A model generated the notes under the pieces. It worked only from the letters and a program-made list of their open reading frames with translations. It ran no database searches and was not told the DNA's origin. Shown here in pieces: positions 25,081-33,382 of a stretch of 64,000 nucleotides of DNA. A program made the translations under genes and the position numbers. The DNA comes from Myxococcus eversor (GTDB lineage Bacteria > Myxococcota > Myxococcia > Myxococcales > Myxococcaceae), in assembly GCF_010894455.1 (NCBI RefSeq), contig NZ_JAAIXY010000026.1, positions 123,254 to 187,253 on the forward strand, written 5' to 3'. Numbering within the stretch: position 1 is the first letter of the stretch; the number at the start of each line of letters is the position of its first letter.

Positions 25081-26055
25081 GTGATGGTCGCAGTGGTGTG
25101 GTGGGTGGCCGCCGTCTCGCTGTCGGGCTCGGGCAGCGTGGCGATGAGCGCCACCGGTTGCCCGCCCGGCGTCGAACCGGAGCTGCGCCGGCTGCTGGCG
25201 ATTGAACTCAAGGTGCCCGTCGACGCGGCGTCCGGCGAGGGTGACACGCGGGTGACCGTCGACTGCACGGCGCCGCGCTACACGGTGGCACTCGAGGTGT
25301 TGGACCGAAAGCCCGAGCAGTTCGAGGTCGACATCTCCGACGTCAGCGCGTTGGCCGTTCCCCGGACGGTCGCGTTGTTGGTGGCCGAAGCCGCCGCGCG
25401 GCTGTGGTCTTCGCCGCCCGCCGAGCCGCTCCTTCCGCCGGTCGAGCCTCCACTTGAGCTCCCGCCTCCATCAGAACTCTTGCCTCCTCCCGAGCTCCCG
25501 CCTGTCGTCCAGGTCCCGTCCACGCTCGAGGCCCCGCCTGTTCCCATCGCCGAGCCGGGCCGGTTGCAGTTCGGTCTGTTCGGCGTTGGCCGCTTGGGGG
25601 AGTTGCCGTTGTTGGGGGGAGGCCTCGCGGCCGACGTGAGGCTTGGGAGTTGGGTGGGCCTGCGCTTCGACGTGGCGGCGCTGCGAGGGCGCGCACAGCG
25701 GGCCTCGGGCTCGGTGTTGGCGACGCTGGTCGATGGCGGGGTCACCTTCGATGTGCGGACGGAGCGAGAGAGGTGGATGGTTCGGGGCGGCGTCGGGCTG
25801 CGTTGCGGACTCGGGGAGCTCGAGGGCCTGCCGGCGGAAGGGCACGTGGGGGCAGTCACGCGCGGCGTGCTCTGGGGTCCCCAGGCGGGAGTGAGCGGCG
25901 AGTGGCGACCGTGGGGGTGGCTTGGACTCGGGCTGGGCCTCGATGGAGGCGTCTGGGTCCCGCGCCTGGATGGCACCGTGGTGGGCGAGTCGCCTGTTCG
26001 CGTCGTCGGCGCCTTCGGTGCGCTCTGGTTCTCGGTCGGCGTACGCGGGTGGTAG
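25081..26055 (+). CDS. Secreted protein with Pro-rich linker and beta-barrel-like C-terminus
   Basis: The 324-residue product starts at GTG 25081 or ATG 25084. The N-terminal signal (MVAVVWWVAAVSLSGSGSVA) precedes a small domain (about 30-115: PELRRLLAIELKVPVDAASG, RYTVALEVLDRKPEQFEVDI). A Pro/Leu/Glu linker (about 118-160) leads to Gly-rich beta-strands (LQFGLFGVGRLGELPLLGGG, WVGLRFDVAALRGRA, WLGLGLGLDGGVWVPRL, FGALWFSVGVRGW) ending in an aromatic residue like an outer-membrane barrel. It resembles in layout the repeat-bearing barrel of the divergent operon. It is 49 bp after the FecR gene and 13 bp before the DHOR start. Confidence 0.75.
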   Translation: MMVAVVWWVAAVSLSGSGSVAMSATGCPPGVEPELRRLLAIELKVPVDAASGEGDTRVTVDCTAPRYTVALEVLDRKPEQFEVDISDVSALAVPRTVALLVAEAAARLWSSPPAEPLLPPVEPPLELPPPSELLPPPELPPVVQVPSTLEAPPVPIAEPGRLQFGLFGVGRLGELPLLGGGLAADVRLGSWVGLRFDVAALRGRAQRASGSVLATLVDGGVTFDVRTERERWMVRGGVGLRCGLGELEGLPAEGHVGAVTRGVLWGPQAGVSGEWRPWGWLGLGLGLDGGVWVPRLDGTVVGESPVRVVGAFGALWFSVGVRGW

Positions 26056-26068
26056 ATTGGCGAAACCG

Positions 26069-27985
26069 ATGCGCGGACGGTCGCCCGACATGTTGGTGCT
26101 GGCGCTGATGCTGGCGGGGTGCGAGTCGGTCACGCTGGGTGGCGCTGGAGTGGTGCTCGGTCCTGGCCCGGCGCTGTGTCGGCAGGCGTCACTCCCGCAG
26201 GTGACTCCGCTGTTCACCGAAGGTCCCGCTGAGACTGGCCCCATCGTCCTCCGTCGGGAGGACGGTGTCCTCGTCACCGAGGTCGCCGGGCGGGTGCGCG
26301 GCCGTCATGAGCGAGAGGATCGCTCCAGTTTCTTCACCACGCGCTCGTTCGAGAACCGGAGCTACAGGCTCGTGGTCGAAGACGCTGTCGCCGCTGGCCG
26401 TTCCGAAATCAAAATCACCTACTACCCCATCGTTGACGTCTCGATGTACGGCCCTGGCACCAACTTCCGCAGTTGGAAGATGTATGGCCTCGAGGGAGAC
26501 CAGAACGGGGGCTACACCTTTCACGTCAACCAAGGGATGCGTCAGGTGTCGCCGCGGCAGCTCGAGCAGACGGTGACCGACAACGCCCGAGAAGGCCGGC
26601 CGTTGCGCGTGGGTGACATCCTCGACTTCGAGCTCGGCATCTACCTTGCCGGCGCCGATGCCATGGACCCCAACCCCATAGTCGGCGGGTCGGCCTATTT
26701 CTCAGACACCTTCCGCTACCAGGTCGGCCTCGGTGGGCTCACGCCAGAGAACTTCGACTCCACGGGCATGTTGGGGCCTTCTGTCGAAGCCCGTCTCGGC
26801 GGGGGCACCACCGTGCCCTTCGTCGCCCTTGCCGACGGCACCCCGGTCGCGCCGCAGTACGCGCTCTCGCAATTGGCGCTCAACATCCAGTGGCCACACC
26901 CGCAGGGGTTTCTCGAAGGCCGCCGGCTCTTCTACACAGCGCTCGACACGGGCGCCCACGTCGAGGCGGGCAATCCTCCCCTCCCGTTGCAGGGCGTTCT
27001 GGGGCCGCTGTTCAACGCAAACAGTTGCGTCGCCTGCCATGCCTTCAATGGCCGTGGCGTGTTGCCACCGGTGGGAGAGCAGGTGCAATCGCTGGTGCTC
27101 AGGCTGACTGGCGAGCCGGACTTCGGAGACCAGCTTCAGCCTCAGGAGGCCCCTGTATGGCTTTCGCGCATCGAGCCGCAATCGGTGACGCTCAGCGATG
27201 GTGAAGTGGTGACGTTGCAGCGGCCGGTGTTCGACGCCGGCCGGCCGTTGCGCGCGTCGGCGCGACTGGCACCGGCGCTGGTTGGCCTGGGGCTGCTTGA
27301 GGCGGTCGACGAAGCGACCCTTCTGGCGGCCGCCGATGAGAATGACTGCGACGGGGACGGCATCTCGGGTCGTCCTGGGCTGAGCAGGGGCTCGCCGGGT
27401 GAAGAACCACGGCTCGGTCGCTTTGGCTGGAAGGCCGAGTACCCCTCGGTCTCCGCGCAGGTCGACGCCGAGCTCGCGGCTCACCTCGGAGTGGGAGGGA
27501 CGGCAAGCGCGTTCGGCGGCGAAGAACGGTCTCGCCTCGTCACGTATCTGCGGCTGCTCGGCGTCATGCCACAGCGTGTGACTTCGCCGGAGCAGGTCCG
27601 TCGCGGAGCCGAGGTGTTCGCCGCGGTGGGGTGTGGTGCCTGTCACCTGCGCGAGCTGACGACGGGGGGGCGGCACCCGTTCGAGGAACTCCGCGCGCAG
27701 ACGGTGCACCCGTACACCGACCTGTTGCTTCATGACATGGGCGCGGGGCTGGCGGACGACTCAGGCCTGCCCGAGGCGAGTGAATGGCGCACGGCTCCGC
27801 TGTGGGGCCTGGGCTTCACGGCGCAGGTCTCTGGCGCCGTCAACCTGCTGCACGATGGGCGGGCCGGCTCGGTGCTGGAGGCGGTGCTGTGGCATGGCGG
27901 GGAAGCGCAGAGGGCGCGGGACGCAGTGGTGGCGCTGCCGCGAGAAGACCGCCTGGCGCTGCTCGCGTTCCTCGACAGCCTCTGA
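26069..27985 (+). CDS. Di-heme oxidoreductase (DHOR family) lipoprotein, copy 2
   Basis: The product is 638 residues from ATG 26069 (MRGRSPDMLVLALMLAGCES, lipobox Cys18). The longer open frame upstream overlaps the preceding gene and lacks a signal. Heme sites are CVACH at about 320 and CGACH at about 522. DHOR motifs match copy 1: GRVRGRHERED, YGPGTNFRSWKMYGLEGDQN, GFLEGRRLFYTALDTGAHVE, LGRFGWKAEYPSVSAQVDAE, HPYTDLLLHDMGAGL, LLHDGRAGSVLEAVLWHGGE. Copies 1 and 2 share an N-terminal extension absent from copy 3, so they form a subfamily. It is the last gene of the sigma-FecR-barrel-DHOR operon. Oxidoreductase class is certain from motifs; the substrate is unknown. Confidence 0.9.
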   Translation: MRGRSPDMLVLALMLAGCESVTLGGAGVVLGPGPALCRQASLPQVTPLFTEGPAETGPIVLRREDGVLVTEVAGRVRGRHEREDRSSFFTTRSFENRSYRLVVEDAVAAGRSEIKITYYPIVDVSMYGPGTNFRSWKMYGLEGDQNGGYTFHVNQGMRQVSPRQLEQTVTDNAREGRPLRVGDILDFELGIYLAGADAMDPNPIVGGSAYFSDTFRYQVGLGGLTPENFDSTGMLGPSVEARLGGGTTVPFVALADGTPVAPQYALSQLALNIQWPHPQGFLEGRRLFYTALDTGAHVEAGNPPLPLQGVLGPLFNANSCVACHAFNGRGVLPPVGEQVQSLVLRLTGEPDFGDQLQPQEAPVWLSRIEPQSVTLSDGEVVTLQRPVFDAGRPLRASARLAPALVGLGLLEAVDEATLLAAADENDCDGDGISGRPGLSRGSPGEEPRLGRFGWKAEYPSVSAQVDAELAAHLGVGGTASAFGGEERSRLVTYLRLLGVMPQRVTSPEQVRRGAEVFAAVGCGACHLRELTTGGRHPFEELRAQTVHPYTDLLLHDMGAGLADDSGLPEASEWRTAPLWGLGFTAQVSGAVNLLHDGRAGSVLEAVLWHGGEAQRARDAVVALPREDRLALLAFLDSL

Positions 27986-27986
27986 C

Positions 27987-28008
27987 GCGCCAAAGCGTGC
28001 ACTGGCGC
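27987..28008 (+). terminator. Possible terminator after DHOR copy 2
   Basis: GCGCCA (27987-27992) pairs with TGGCGC (28003-28008) around a 10-nt loop just after the stop codon. The stem is short with no T-tract, so this is weak. Confidence 0.35.
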
Positions 28009-28065
28009 TACGGGGCTGCTCCCACATTCACGAGGCGTCCGTGGTTGTGCCGCCATACTGCGCCG

Positions 28066-28769
28066 ATGGCTTTCGTAGATGCCTTGACGCCTCTTGGACT
28101 GTTCCTCCTGCTGCAGGGATGCGCCACTCCAGCCGCGCCCTGGAAGGGTGAAGTGCCGTGGCCGGACGAAGGCTCGTCCAGAACCGTTGTCGAGCGCATG
28201 AACGCGGGTGCCGCGCTCGCGGCCGCAGGGGCCATTCGTGAGGTGGTGAGAACCCATCTGTTTCCCAACCTGTTCGCGGGATGCGCGAGTCCAGAGCAGG
28301 GCCTGGATGTTTCCGTCTTCGCGGGTCCGACGCCAGGCCTGTACTTCGTGGTGGTGGACCAGGGTTTTCACCGCTGCGGCGGTCCGAGTGGACGTGTCCT
28401 CGATTGGTGGGAAGTCTATGCGGTGACCAACCAGGGCGTTGTGGTCGATAAAGCCCCGACTCCGACTGGCGATGTCCCTGCCGATTCATTTCAAGCATCA
28501 AGATGGGCTCTGGCATGCACCATGAGCACTGCACCAAGACGTGCCGCGAAGAGTTCACCCGGTGCATCGAGGCGCAAGCGGAACTGGAGAAACAAGATTC
28601 GCAGAAGAAGGAGCTGCACTTCCCCACCATGGATGCCGCGCTCGTATGGATCAGGGCCCACAAGGGTGAGGTGGCGATTGGAACTATCGTCATCGTCGCA
28701 GGCGTGATTGCCGCTCCCTACGTCGTTGCCATCGCGGCTGGTGGTGCGCTGGTTCTTGCCCCACTGTGA
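28066..28769 (+). pseudogene. Lipoprotein, probably split by a frameshift near 28490
   Basis: The first frame starts MAFVDALTPLGLFLLLQGCATP (lipobox Cys19). It continues with SRTVVERMNAGAALAAAGAI, FAGCASPEQGLDVSVFAGPT and GRVLDWWEVYAVTNQGVVVD, which read as real protein. After about 28480 the frame turns into Arg/Ser-rich noise and stops at 28707. A second frame from 28503 (MGSGMHHEHCTKTCREEFTR...) reads as protein to 28769, including a hydrophobic stretch (AIGTIVIVAGVIAAPYVVAI), but it has no ribosome site. Joining the two gives one lipoprotein of about 235 residues. Alternatively these are two genes. Myxobacteria have many related lipoproteins of unknown role. The next gene follows after 26 bp. 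Confidence 0.6.
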
Positions 28770-28795
28770 GCGGATGACGGATATCAGGTGACGCC

Positions 28796-29173
28796 ATGGC
28801 AAAGACGCCCGGTCTCGATTTGGACGACATGCTCCTCGCGCTGAACCCCTTCATCGACGGCCAGTCGGAGGGCTCGAAGGAACGAGCGGCGCTCGAACTT
28901 GCCCAGGCCGCGCTGCTCTACATCCGCGACCGTGGGCAGGAGGCCGACTTCGCCACGTACTACGCGCGATTCTCCGACACAGCCTTCACAGTCGAAGTCT
29001 CCCACGAGTTCGCGACGCGAGAAGCAGCGGACCAGTGGCTCGCCAGTGGCACGGCCCGGGACTCCGAGCGTGTGAAGATTGCTGGCAAGGGCTTCATGGT
29101 CGTTGAAGCGCAAGGACGGCGACTGTTCATGGTCGCGCCTCTTCCTGAAGAGTTGAAGGCCGACCCCGAGTAG
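28796..29173 (+). CDS. Small soluble protein of unknown function
   Basis: The 125-residue product (MAKTPGLDLDDMLLALNPFI) has no signal or membrane segment. It is alpha/beta with SKERAALELAQAALLYIRDR, a helix, then beta-rich FTVEVSHEFATREAADQWLA and GKGFMVVEAQGRRLFMVAPL. It lies 26 bp after the split lipoprotein on the same strand, and an immunity-like or chaperone role to that lipoprotein is possible from position only. Its end is 8 bp from the convergent response regulator gene. Confidence 0.7.
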   Translation: MAKTPGLDLDDMLLALNPFIDGQSEGSKERAALELAQAALLYIRDRGQEADFATYYARFSDTAFTVEVSHEFATREAADQWLASGTARDSERVKIAGKGFMVVEAQGRRLFMVAPLPEELKADPE

Positions 29174-29181
29174 GTGTCCCG

Positions 29182-29742
29182 CTACCTCGCCGGCGGGTAC
29201 TTCTGGAGCTTGCGCTGAAGCGAGCGGCGGTGGATGCCGAGCTTGCGCGAGGCCTCGGAGATGTTCCCCGCGCAGTCCGCGAGCACTCGGTGGATGTGCT
29301 CCCACTCCGCTCTCGCCAGCGAGGGCGCTTCGAATGTCTCCGGCGCCGCCAGCGACGGCTCGCCCGAAGCTCGCTCGAAGGCCGCGAGGATGTCGTCCAC
29401 GTCCGCCGGCTTGGGCAGGTAGTTCACCGCCCCCAGTCGAATCGCATCCACCGTCGTCGCGATGCTCCCATACCCCGTGAGCACAATCGCCTTCGTGGAT
29501 GCGTCCACCGCCAGCAAATCCTTCACCACTTCCAATCCACTGCGCCCCGGCATGCGCAGGTCCACCACCGCGTACTCCGGTGACTCCCGCCGCGCCGCCG
29601 CCAGCGCCTCGTCGTAGTCGCCCGCCGTGGTGACTTCCCACCCGCGCTCACGAAACGCTCGCGCCAGCCGCTCCCGCAGCGTCGCGTCGTCATCCACGAG
29701 CAACAAGCTCGGGTGATGCCCATCACCGCCCACCGCGCTCAC
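29182..29742 (-). CDS. RegA/PrrA-type response regulator with Fis-like HTH
   Basis: The 186-residue product starts at GTG 29742 (GTGA overlap with the kinase gene). The receiver domain has acidic residues VDDD, phosphoacceptor Asp61 in YAVVDLRMPGRSGLEV, Thr in IVLTGYGSIATTV and Lys in YLPKPADVDD. There is no AAA+ domain. A short linker leads to a Fis-type helix-turn-helix (IHRVLADCAGNISEASRKLG, IHRRSLQRKLQKYPP), the signature of the RegA/PrrA/ActR family of global redox regulators. It is coupled to a RegB-like kinase. DNA targets are likely respiration or redox genes; the neighbouring outer-membrane genes in the same operon are candidates. Confidence 0.92.
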   Translation of the reverse strand: MSAVGGDGHHPSLLLVDDDATLRERLARAFRERGWEVTTAGDYDEALAAARRESPEYAVVDLRMPGRSGLEVVKDLLAVDASTKAIVLTGYGSIATTVDAIRLGAVNYLPKPADVDDILAAFERASGEPSLAAPETFEAPSLARAEWEHIHRVLADCAGNISEASRKLGIHRRSLQRKLQKYPPAR

Positions 29743-31046
29743 GACGCCACCTCCGTGGCGGCCGGCGCTCCGACAGGCAATGCCAGACTCGCCACCGTCC
29801 CCTGTCCCGGCGTGGACCGCAGCTCCAACGAACCGCCGAGCTGCTCCGCCAACGTGCGCGCCAGAAACAATCCCAACCCCATGCCCTCACCCGGCGCCTT
29901 CGTGGTGAAGAAGGGCTCGCCCGCCCGCGCCAGGATTTCCGCCGGCATCCCCGCGCCCCCATCGCGCACCTCCAGCCGCGCGCCTCCTCTCCCCGCCACC
30001 ACCCGCAACTCCACCGACCTGGACGGCGGCGACGCCTGGAGCGCGTTCTTCACCAACCCTCGCACCACCCGCGCCAGCGCTCGCGGCGGCCCCTGCACCC
30101 GCCACGCGCTCAACTCCTCGGGCAGCTCCACCCGCACCCGCTCCACGCCCGACAGCTCCGACAGCGAGTCCTCCACCAACCGTCCCAGCGGCATCGGATG
30201 GAAGGCCTCTCCCGTCGTCTGCCCCGCGTCCGCCGACATCTGCACCAGCACGTCGCGACAGCGGTCCACCTGCTGACGGATGAGGCGCAAGTCCTCACGC
30301 ACCGCCTCGGAGGTCCCCGCCGCCGTCAGCGCCCGCTCCACTTCCTTCGACACCACCGCGATGGTCGACAGCGGCGTGGACAACTCATGCGCCGCCCCCG
30401 CCGCCAGCGTCGCCAGCGAGGCCACCTTCTCCCGCCGCGCATGCTGCGCTCGCGCCTGCGCCAACTCCTGCTCGCGCTCCTCCAGCGCCCGCGTCACCCG
30501 CTGCACGAAGTACACGATGAAGCCCGCGGCCACCGCGAACGCCACCCACATTCCGTTGATGTGCAGCCGCATCAGCGCCGCGTGGTCCGGCCGCGACAGC
30601 CCCGGCACCAACACCACGTCCTGAAGCAGGAACAGCGAACCGAACGCCGTCAGCGTGAAGCCCAACAGGCTCCACATCCACCGCGAGGGCAACAGCACCG
30701 TGCCCAGCGCCACGTTCACCAGGTACAGCGTGGTGAAGGGGTTGTGCGTGCCACCACTCAGCGCCAAAAGCCCCGTGAGCACCAGCGTGTCCCACAGCAT
30801 CAGCTTGCCGATGGTGCCCTCGGTCACCCGCGCCCGGCCCAGCCACGCTCGCACCGCGAGGTTGGTGATGCCCTCCAGCGCCAGCAGCCCCAACAGCACC
30901 GGCACCGGCAACGCCAGCTCCAACCCATACGCCGCCATCGCGATGACCAGCGCCTGGCCCAGCAACAGTCCCCACCGCAGCTTCAGCAGCCACTCGAGGT
31001 TGATGCGGGCGCGCGAAGCGGGCTCGGTGGGGACGGGAGGCGTCAT
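29739..31046 (-). CDS. RegB/PrrB-type redox-sensing histidine kinase
   Basis: The product is 435 residues from ATG 31046 (ATGA overlap with the upstream gene). Six hydrophobic segments lie within about 22-185. Residues 98-104 (GGTHNPF) match the ubiquinone-binding loop of RegB. The H-box is LAAGAAHELSTPL with phospho-His220, and Cys263 lies in DRCRDVLVQM at the position of the redox-active Cys265 of RegB. ATPase boxes follow (LVKNALQASPPS, VRDGGAGMP, GMGLGLFLARTLAEQLGG). It is translationally coupled to the RegA-type regulator downstream. It should respond to quinone redox state and Cys oxidation, by analogy with the photosynthetic proteobacterial system. Confidence 0.92.
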   Translation of the reverse strand: MTPPVPTEPASRARINLEWLLKLRWGLLLGQALVIAMAAYGLELALPVPVLLGLLALEGITNLAVRAWLGRARVTEGTIGKLMLWDTLVLTGLLALSGGTHNPFTTLYLVNVALGTVLLPSRWMWSLLGFTLTAFGSLFLLQDVVLVPGLSRPDHAALMRLHINGMWVAFAVAAGFIVYFVQRVTRALEEREQELAQARAQHARREKVASLATLAAGAAHELSTPLSTIAVVSKEVERALTAAGTSEAVREDLRLIRQQVDRCRDVLVQMSADAGQTTGEAFHPMPLGRLVEDSLSELSGVERVRVELPEELSAWRVQGPPRALARVVRGLVKNALQASPPSRSVELRVVAGRGGARLEVRDGGAGMPAEILARAGEPFFTTKAPGEGMGLGLFLARTLAEQLGGSLELRSTPGQGTVASLALPVGAPAATEVAS

Positions 31047-31792
31047 GGCACGACAGCGGACTGCAGCGAGGCGGAGCGGGCCACATTGCCCAGCAGGTCC
31101 ACGTTGCGAGGCGACTCGCCCGGACCCACGCCATCCAGCCACGAATCCCACGCCAGTGTGAAGACCCGCGCCGCCTTCGGCGCGTCTTCCGTCAACTCAA
31201 GCCCCTCCAGCAGCACGTCCACCGACGAGGTGCCCCGCGTCTCCACCTCGAACCCGCGCTCGCCCTCCGCCAGCGTGCCCCGGACATGCAGGCTCAGCCC
31301 CAACATGTCCACCGGCACCGCGCCCTGCGACGCCGAGGACAGTCCCTCCGCGTCCGCGTCCGCCGGCTCGAAGGTGAGCCGCGCCCGGCAGTAGCGCCCC
31401 GGCGGTGGACGCATCACCCCCAGCGGCAGCACCGCTCCATCCGTGTCCCCCAGCGCGACGACGTGCGGCGTGCCCATCCGCAGCGCGTTCGACACCGAGT
31501 GCGCCCACGCCGTCCCCACAGGGGACAGCTCGTTCCACAACCTCCGCCAGCCCGTCGCCTCGCACGGAATCAGCTCCACCTTGCCCAGCGTGACGAGCGC
31601 CCCGGAGAGCGTGGCCCGCGCGCCCTCGTCCGTGACGAGCGTGCGCGCCCCCGCCGCCTCCGGCACCCCGCGCGCCCGAGCGGTGGTAATCCCCAAGGTC
31701 AGCTCCATCCCCTCGATTCGCTCACCGCCACCACAGCCGGCGAGACACAGAAACAAGGCGGGCAGGGCAAGGGACTTCACGGACACAGGCAT
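31043..31792 (-). CDS. Lipoprotein of unknown function in the RegB/RegA operon
   Basis: The 249-residue product starts MPVSVKSLALPALFLCLAGCGGG (lipobox Cys20). It is beta-rich with no known domain; motifs include LSGALVTLGKVELIPC, PHVVALGDTDGAVLPLGVMR, PPPGRYCRARLTFEP and RGFEVETRGTSSVDVLLEGL. The overall layout (short metal-poor beta-sandwich, one internal Cys pair) resembles DUF4382-like carbohydrate or metal-associated lipoproteins, but I cannot assign it. It sits 3 bp after the Cys-rich outer-membrane gene and overlaps the kinase start by 4 bp, so it belongs to the same transcript. Confidence 0.72.
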   Translation of the reverse strand: MPVSVKSLALPALFLCLAGCGGGERIEGMELTLGITTARARGVPEAAGARTLVTDEGARATLSGALVTLGKVELIPCEATGWRRLWNELSPVGTAWAHSVSNALRMGTPHVVALGDTDGAVLPLGVMRPPPGRYCRARLTFEPADADAEGLSSASQGAVPVDMLGLSLHVRGTLAEGERGFEVETRGTSSVDVLLEGLELTEDAPKAARVFTLAWDSWLDGVGPGESPRNVDLLGNVARSASLQSAVVP

Positions 31793-31795
31793 GGC

Positions 31796-32689
31796 TCAGA
31801 GGTCATACGCGACGGACATCATCGCGATGGGAGTGGGCGCCACGCGTCCGTGGAGCCGGTTGAAGAAGGGGACGCGCACGCCCGCGGCCACCACGATGTC
31901 CGTGCTGGGGCTGAAGAGGACGTCGGGCGACGCGTAGCCGATGACGCCCCCTCCGTTCTCCTCCTTCTCGCCGTCGATGTCCGCCGCCGCCTCCATCCGT
32001 CCGTCCAGCCCCAGCCGCACCGCCCACTTGGGCGCGGGCTGATACTGCGCGGCCAGCGTGGTGCGCACCGACGGGCCCGCCTTGAAGCCCAGCATGCCGC
32101 GCAGGGGCAGGAAGCCCGTGGCGCTGACCAGGAAGGACCAGTCCCCCCGGAAGTGCTGGTACGCCACGCCCGCCAGCGGGTCCACCGAGCCGCTTCCGAG
32201 CTGTGTGTCCAAATCCAACAGCGTGCCGTCCTCCGCGCGCAGCCGGGGCGCGGTGGGCAGCTTCACCCCCGCGAGCACGCTGAAGAGATGATCCGCGGAG
32301 AACTCGCGGTCCTGGTACAGGAACGCCTTCGCGCTCACCTCCACGTCGCCCACGCCCCACCCGCGCTCGCGGGCCAGGCTCACCGAGCGCACCTCGCGCG
32401 CCTGCAGGGGCAACGTGGCCGACAGGAACAGCCAGGGCAGCGGCGCGTACGCCACCGCCACGTCCATGCGGGCCTCGCGCAGCCGCAGCGCATCCACGCG
32501 CTCCTGCCCCACCGTGTGCCCCCAGGCCCGCAGGGTGGTGGACAGGCGCAGTCGTCCGGAGAACGGCTGCTCGGTGCCCATCGAGGTGAGCGTCGGGTCC
32601 CCACACGCACACGTGGCGCAGGCCCAGGCGGGGGAGACGGGCGCCAGCACGGCGCCGCAGAAGAGAAGGAGGGCGAGGGAGGCTTTCAC
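31796..32689 (-). CDS. Outer-membrane transporter-like barrel with N-terminal Cys cluster
   Basis: The product is 297 residues if started at GTG 32689 (VKASLALLLFCGAVLAPVSP); an upstream ATG at 32764 would add 25 residues. After signal cleavage near WA-CAT, the mature protein begins CATCACGDPTLTSMGTEQPF, a CxxCxC cluster that could bind metal or heme iron. About 14 amphipathic strands follow (RLRLSTTLRAWGHTVG, LPWLFLSATLPLQARE, WAVRLGLDGRMEAAADIDGE) ending MMSVAYDL. It is the first gene of the operon barrel-lipoprotein-RegB-RegA. A redox or metal-uptake role is suggested by the Cys cluster and the regulators, not shown. Confidence 0.72.
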   Translation of the reverse strand: MKASLALLLFCGAVLAPVSPAWACATCACGDPTLTSMGTEQPFSGRLRLSTTLRAWGHTVGQERVDALRLREARMDVAVAYAPLPWLFLSATLPLQAREVRSVSLARERGWGVGDVEVSAKAFLYQDREFSADHLFSVLAGVKLPTAPRLRAEDGTLLDLDTQLGSGSVDPLAGVAYQHFRGDWSFLVSATGFLPLRGMLGFKAGPSVRTTLAAQYQPAPKWAVRLGLDGRMEAAADIDGEKEENGGGVIGYASPDVLFSPSTDIVVAAGVRVPFFNRLHGRVAPTPIAMMSVAYDL

Positions 32690-32885
32690 GACGGCGAAGA
32701 CGATACGCCCCCGTCCGCCCCCGCCGCGTGTGGCGTGTTGTCGCAGTCCGTCGAGGCGACCCACGGCCCGCGACGCCCCCTGGAAGGCGAGCGGGGAGGC
32801 GAGCCCCGGCTGCCTCGCGGGAAGTCATGGGCAGGTTGAGAATGACTTCCACGCCCCGGCGTTGGTGGGAAACAGGAGGCCTTAC

Positions 32886-33329
32886 ATGGGAGTGCTCGCG
32901 CCGCTTGGTCGGCTGCTCTTTTCCGCCATCTTCATCACCAGCGGCCTGAATCACTTCATCCAGCTCGACGCCCTCACGGCGTACGCGCAGAGCTCTGGCA
33001 TCCCCGAGCCTCGCTGGGCGGTGTTGCTGTCGGGCGTGGCGCTGGTGCTCGGAGGGCTGTCCGTGCTGCTCGGCGTGCTCGCCCGCCTGGGGGCCGCGGC
33101 CATCGCCATCTTCCTGCTGTCCGCGGCCTTCATGGTCCATCGCTTCTGGCTCATCGCCGACCCGGTGCAGGCGCAGGATCAGCTCATCCACTTCATGAAG
33201 AACCTCTCCATGGCCGGAGGCGCGCTCTTCATCGTCTACTTCGGCTCCGGCCCCTTCAGCCTGCGTCGCGGGGGACGCAAGGAGGGCCTCCTCGGCGGGG
33301 GACGACTCGGCACGCCGCTGAGGCCCTGA
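32886..33329 (+). CDS. DoxX-family membrane protein
   Basis: The product is 147 residues from ATG 32886 (MGVLAPLGRLLFSAIFITSG), preceded by GGAGG. Four hydrophobic helices are visible, with motifs LNHFIQLDALTAYAQSSGIP, WAVLLSGVALVLGGLSVLLG, AIAIFLLSAAFMVHRFW and FMKNLSMAGGALFIVYFG, the usual DoxX pattern. DoxX proteins are small inner-membrane subunits linked to quinone or thiol oxidation. The gene is divergent from the RegB/RegA operon across about 200 bp, so co-regulation is possible. Confidence 0.9.
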   Translation: MGVLAPLGRLLFSAIFITSGLNHFIQLDALTAYAQSSGIPEPRWAVLLSGVALVLGGLSVLLGVLARLGAAAIAIFLLSAAFMVHRFWLIADPVQAQDQLIHFMKNLSMAGGALFIVYFGSGPFSLRRGGRKEGLLGGGRLGTPLRP

Positions 33330-33342
33330 GGGCCCCCGAAGC

Positions 33343-33364
33343 TCGGAGGCTCGCGAGCCCGAGA
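33343..33364. terminator. Terminator-like palindrome between convergent genes
   Basis: GGCTCGCGAGCC at 33348-33359 is a perfect 12-bp palindrome flanked by CTCG/CGAG, with a partial second copy (CTCGCGAGCCCGG) just downstream. It lies between the convergent DoxX and phosphoesterase genes. There is no T-tract. Confidence 0.45.
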
Positions 33365-33382
33365 ACTCGCGAGCCCGGAGGT

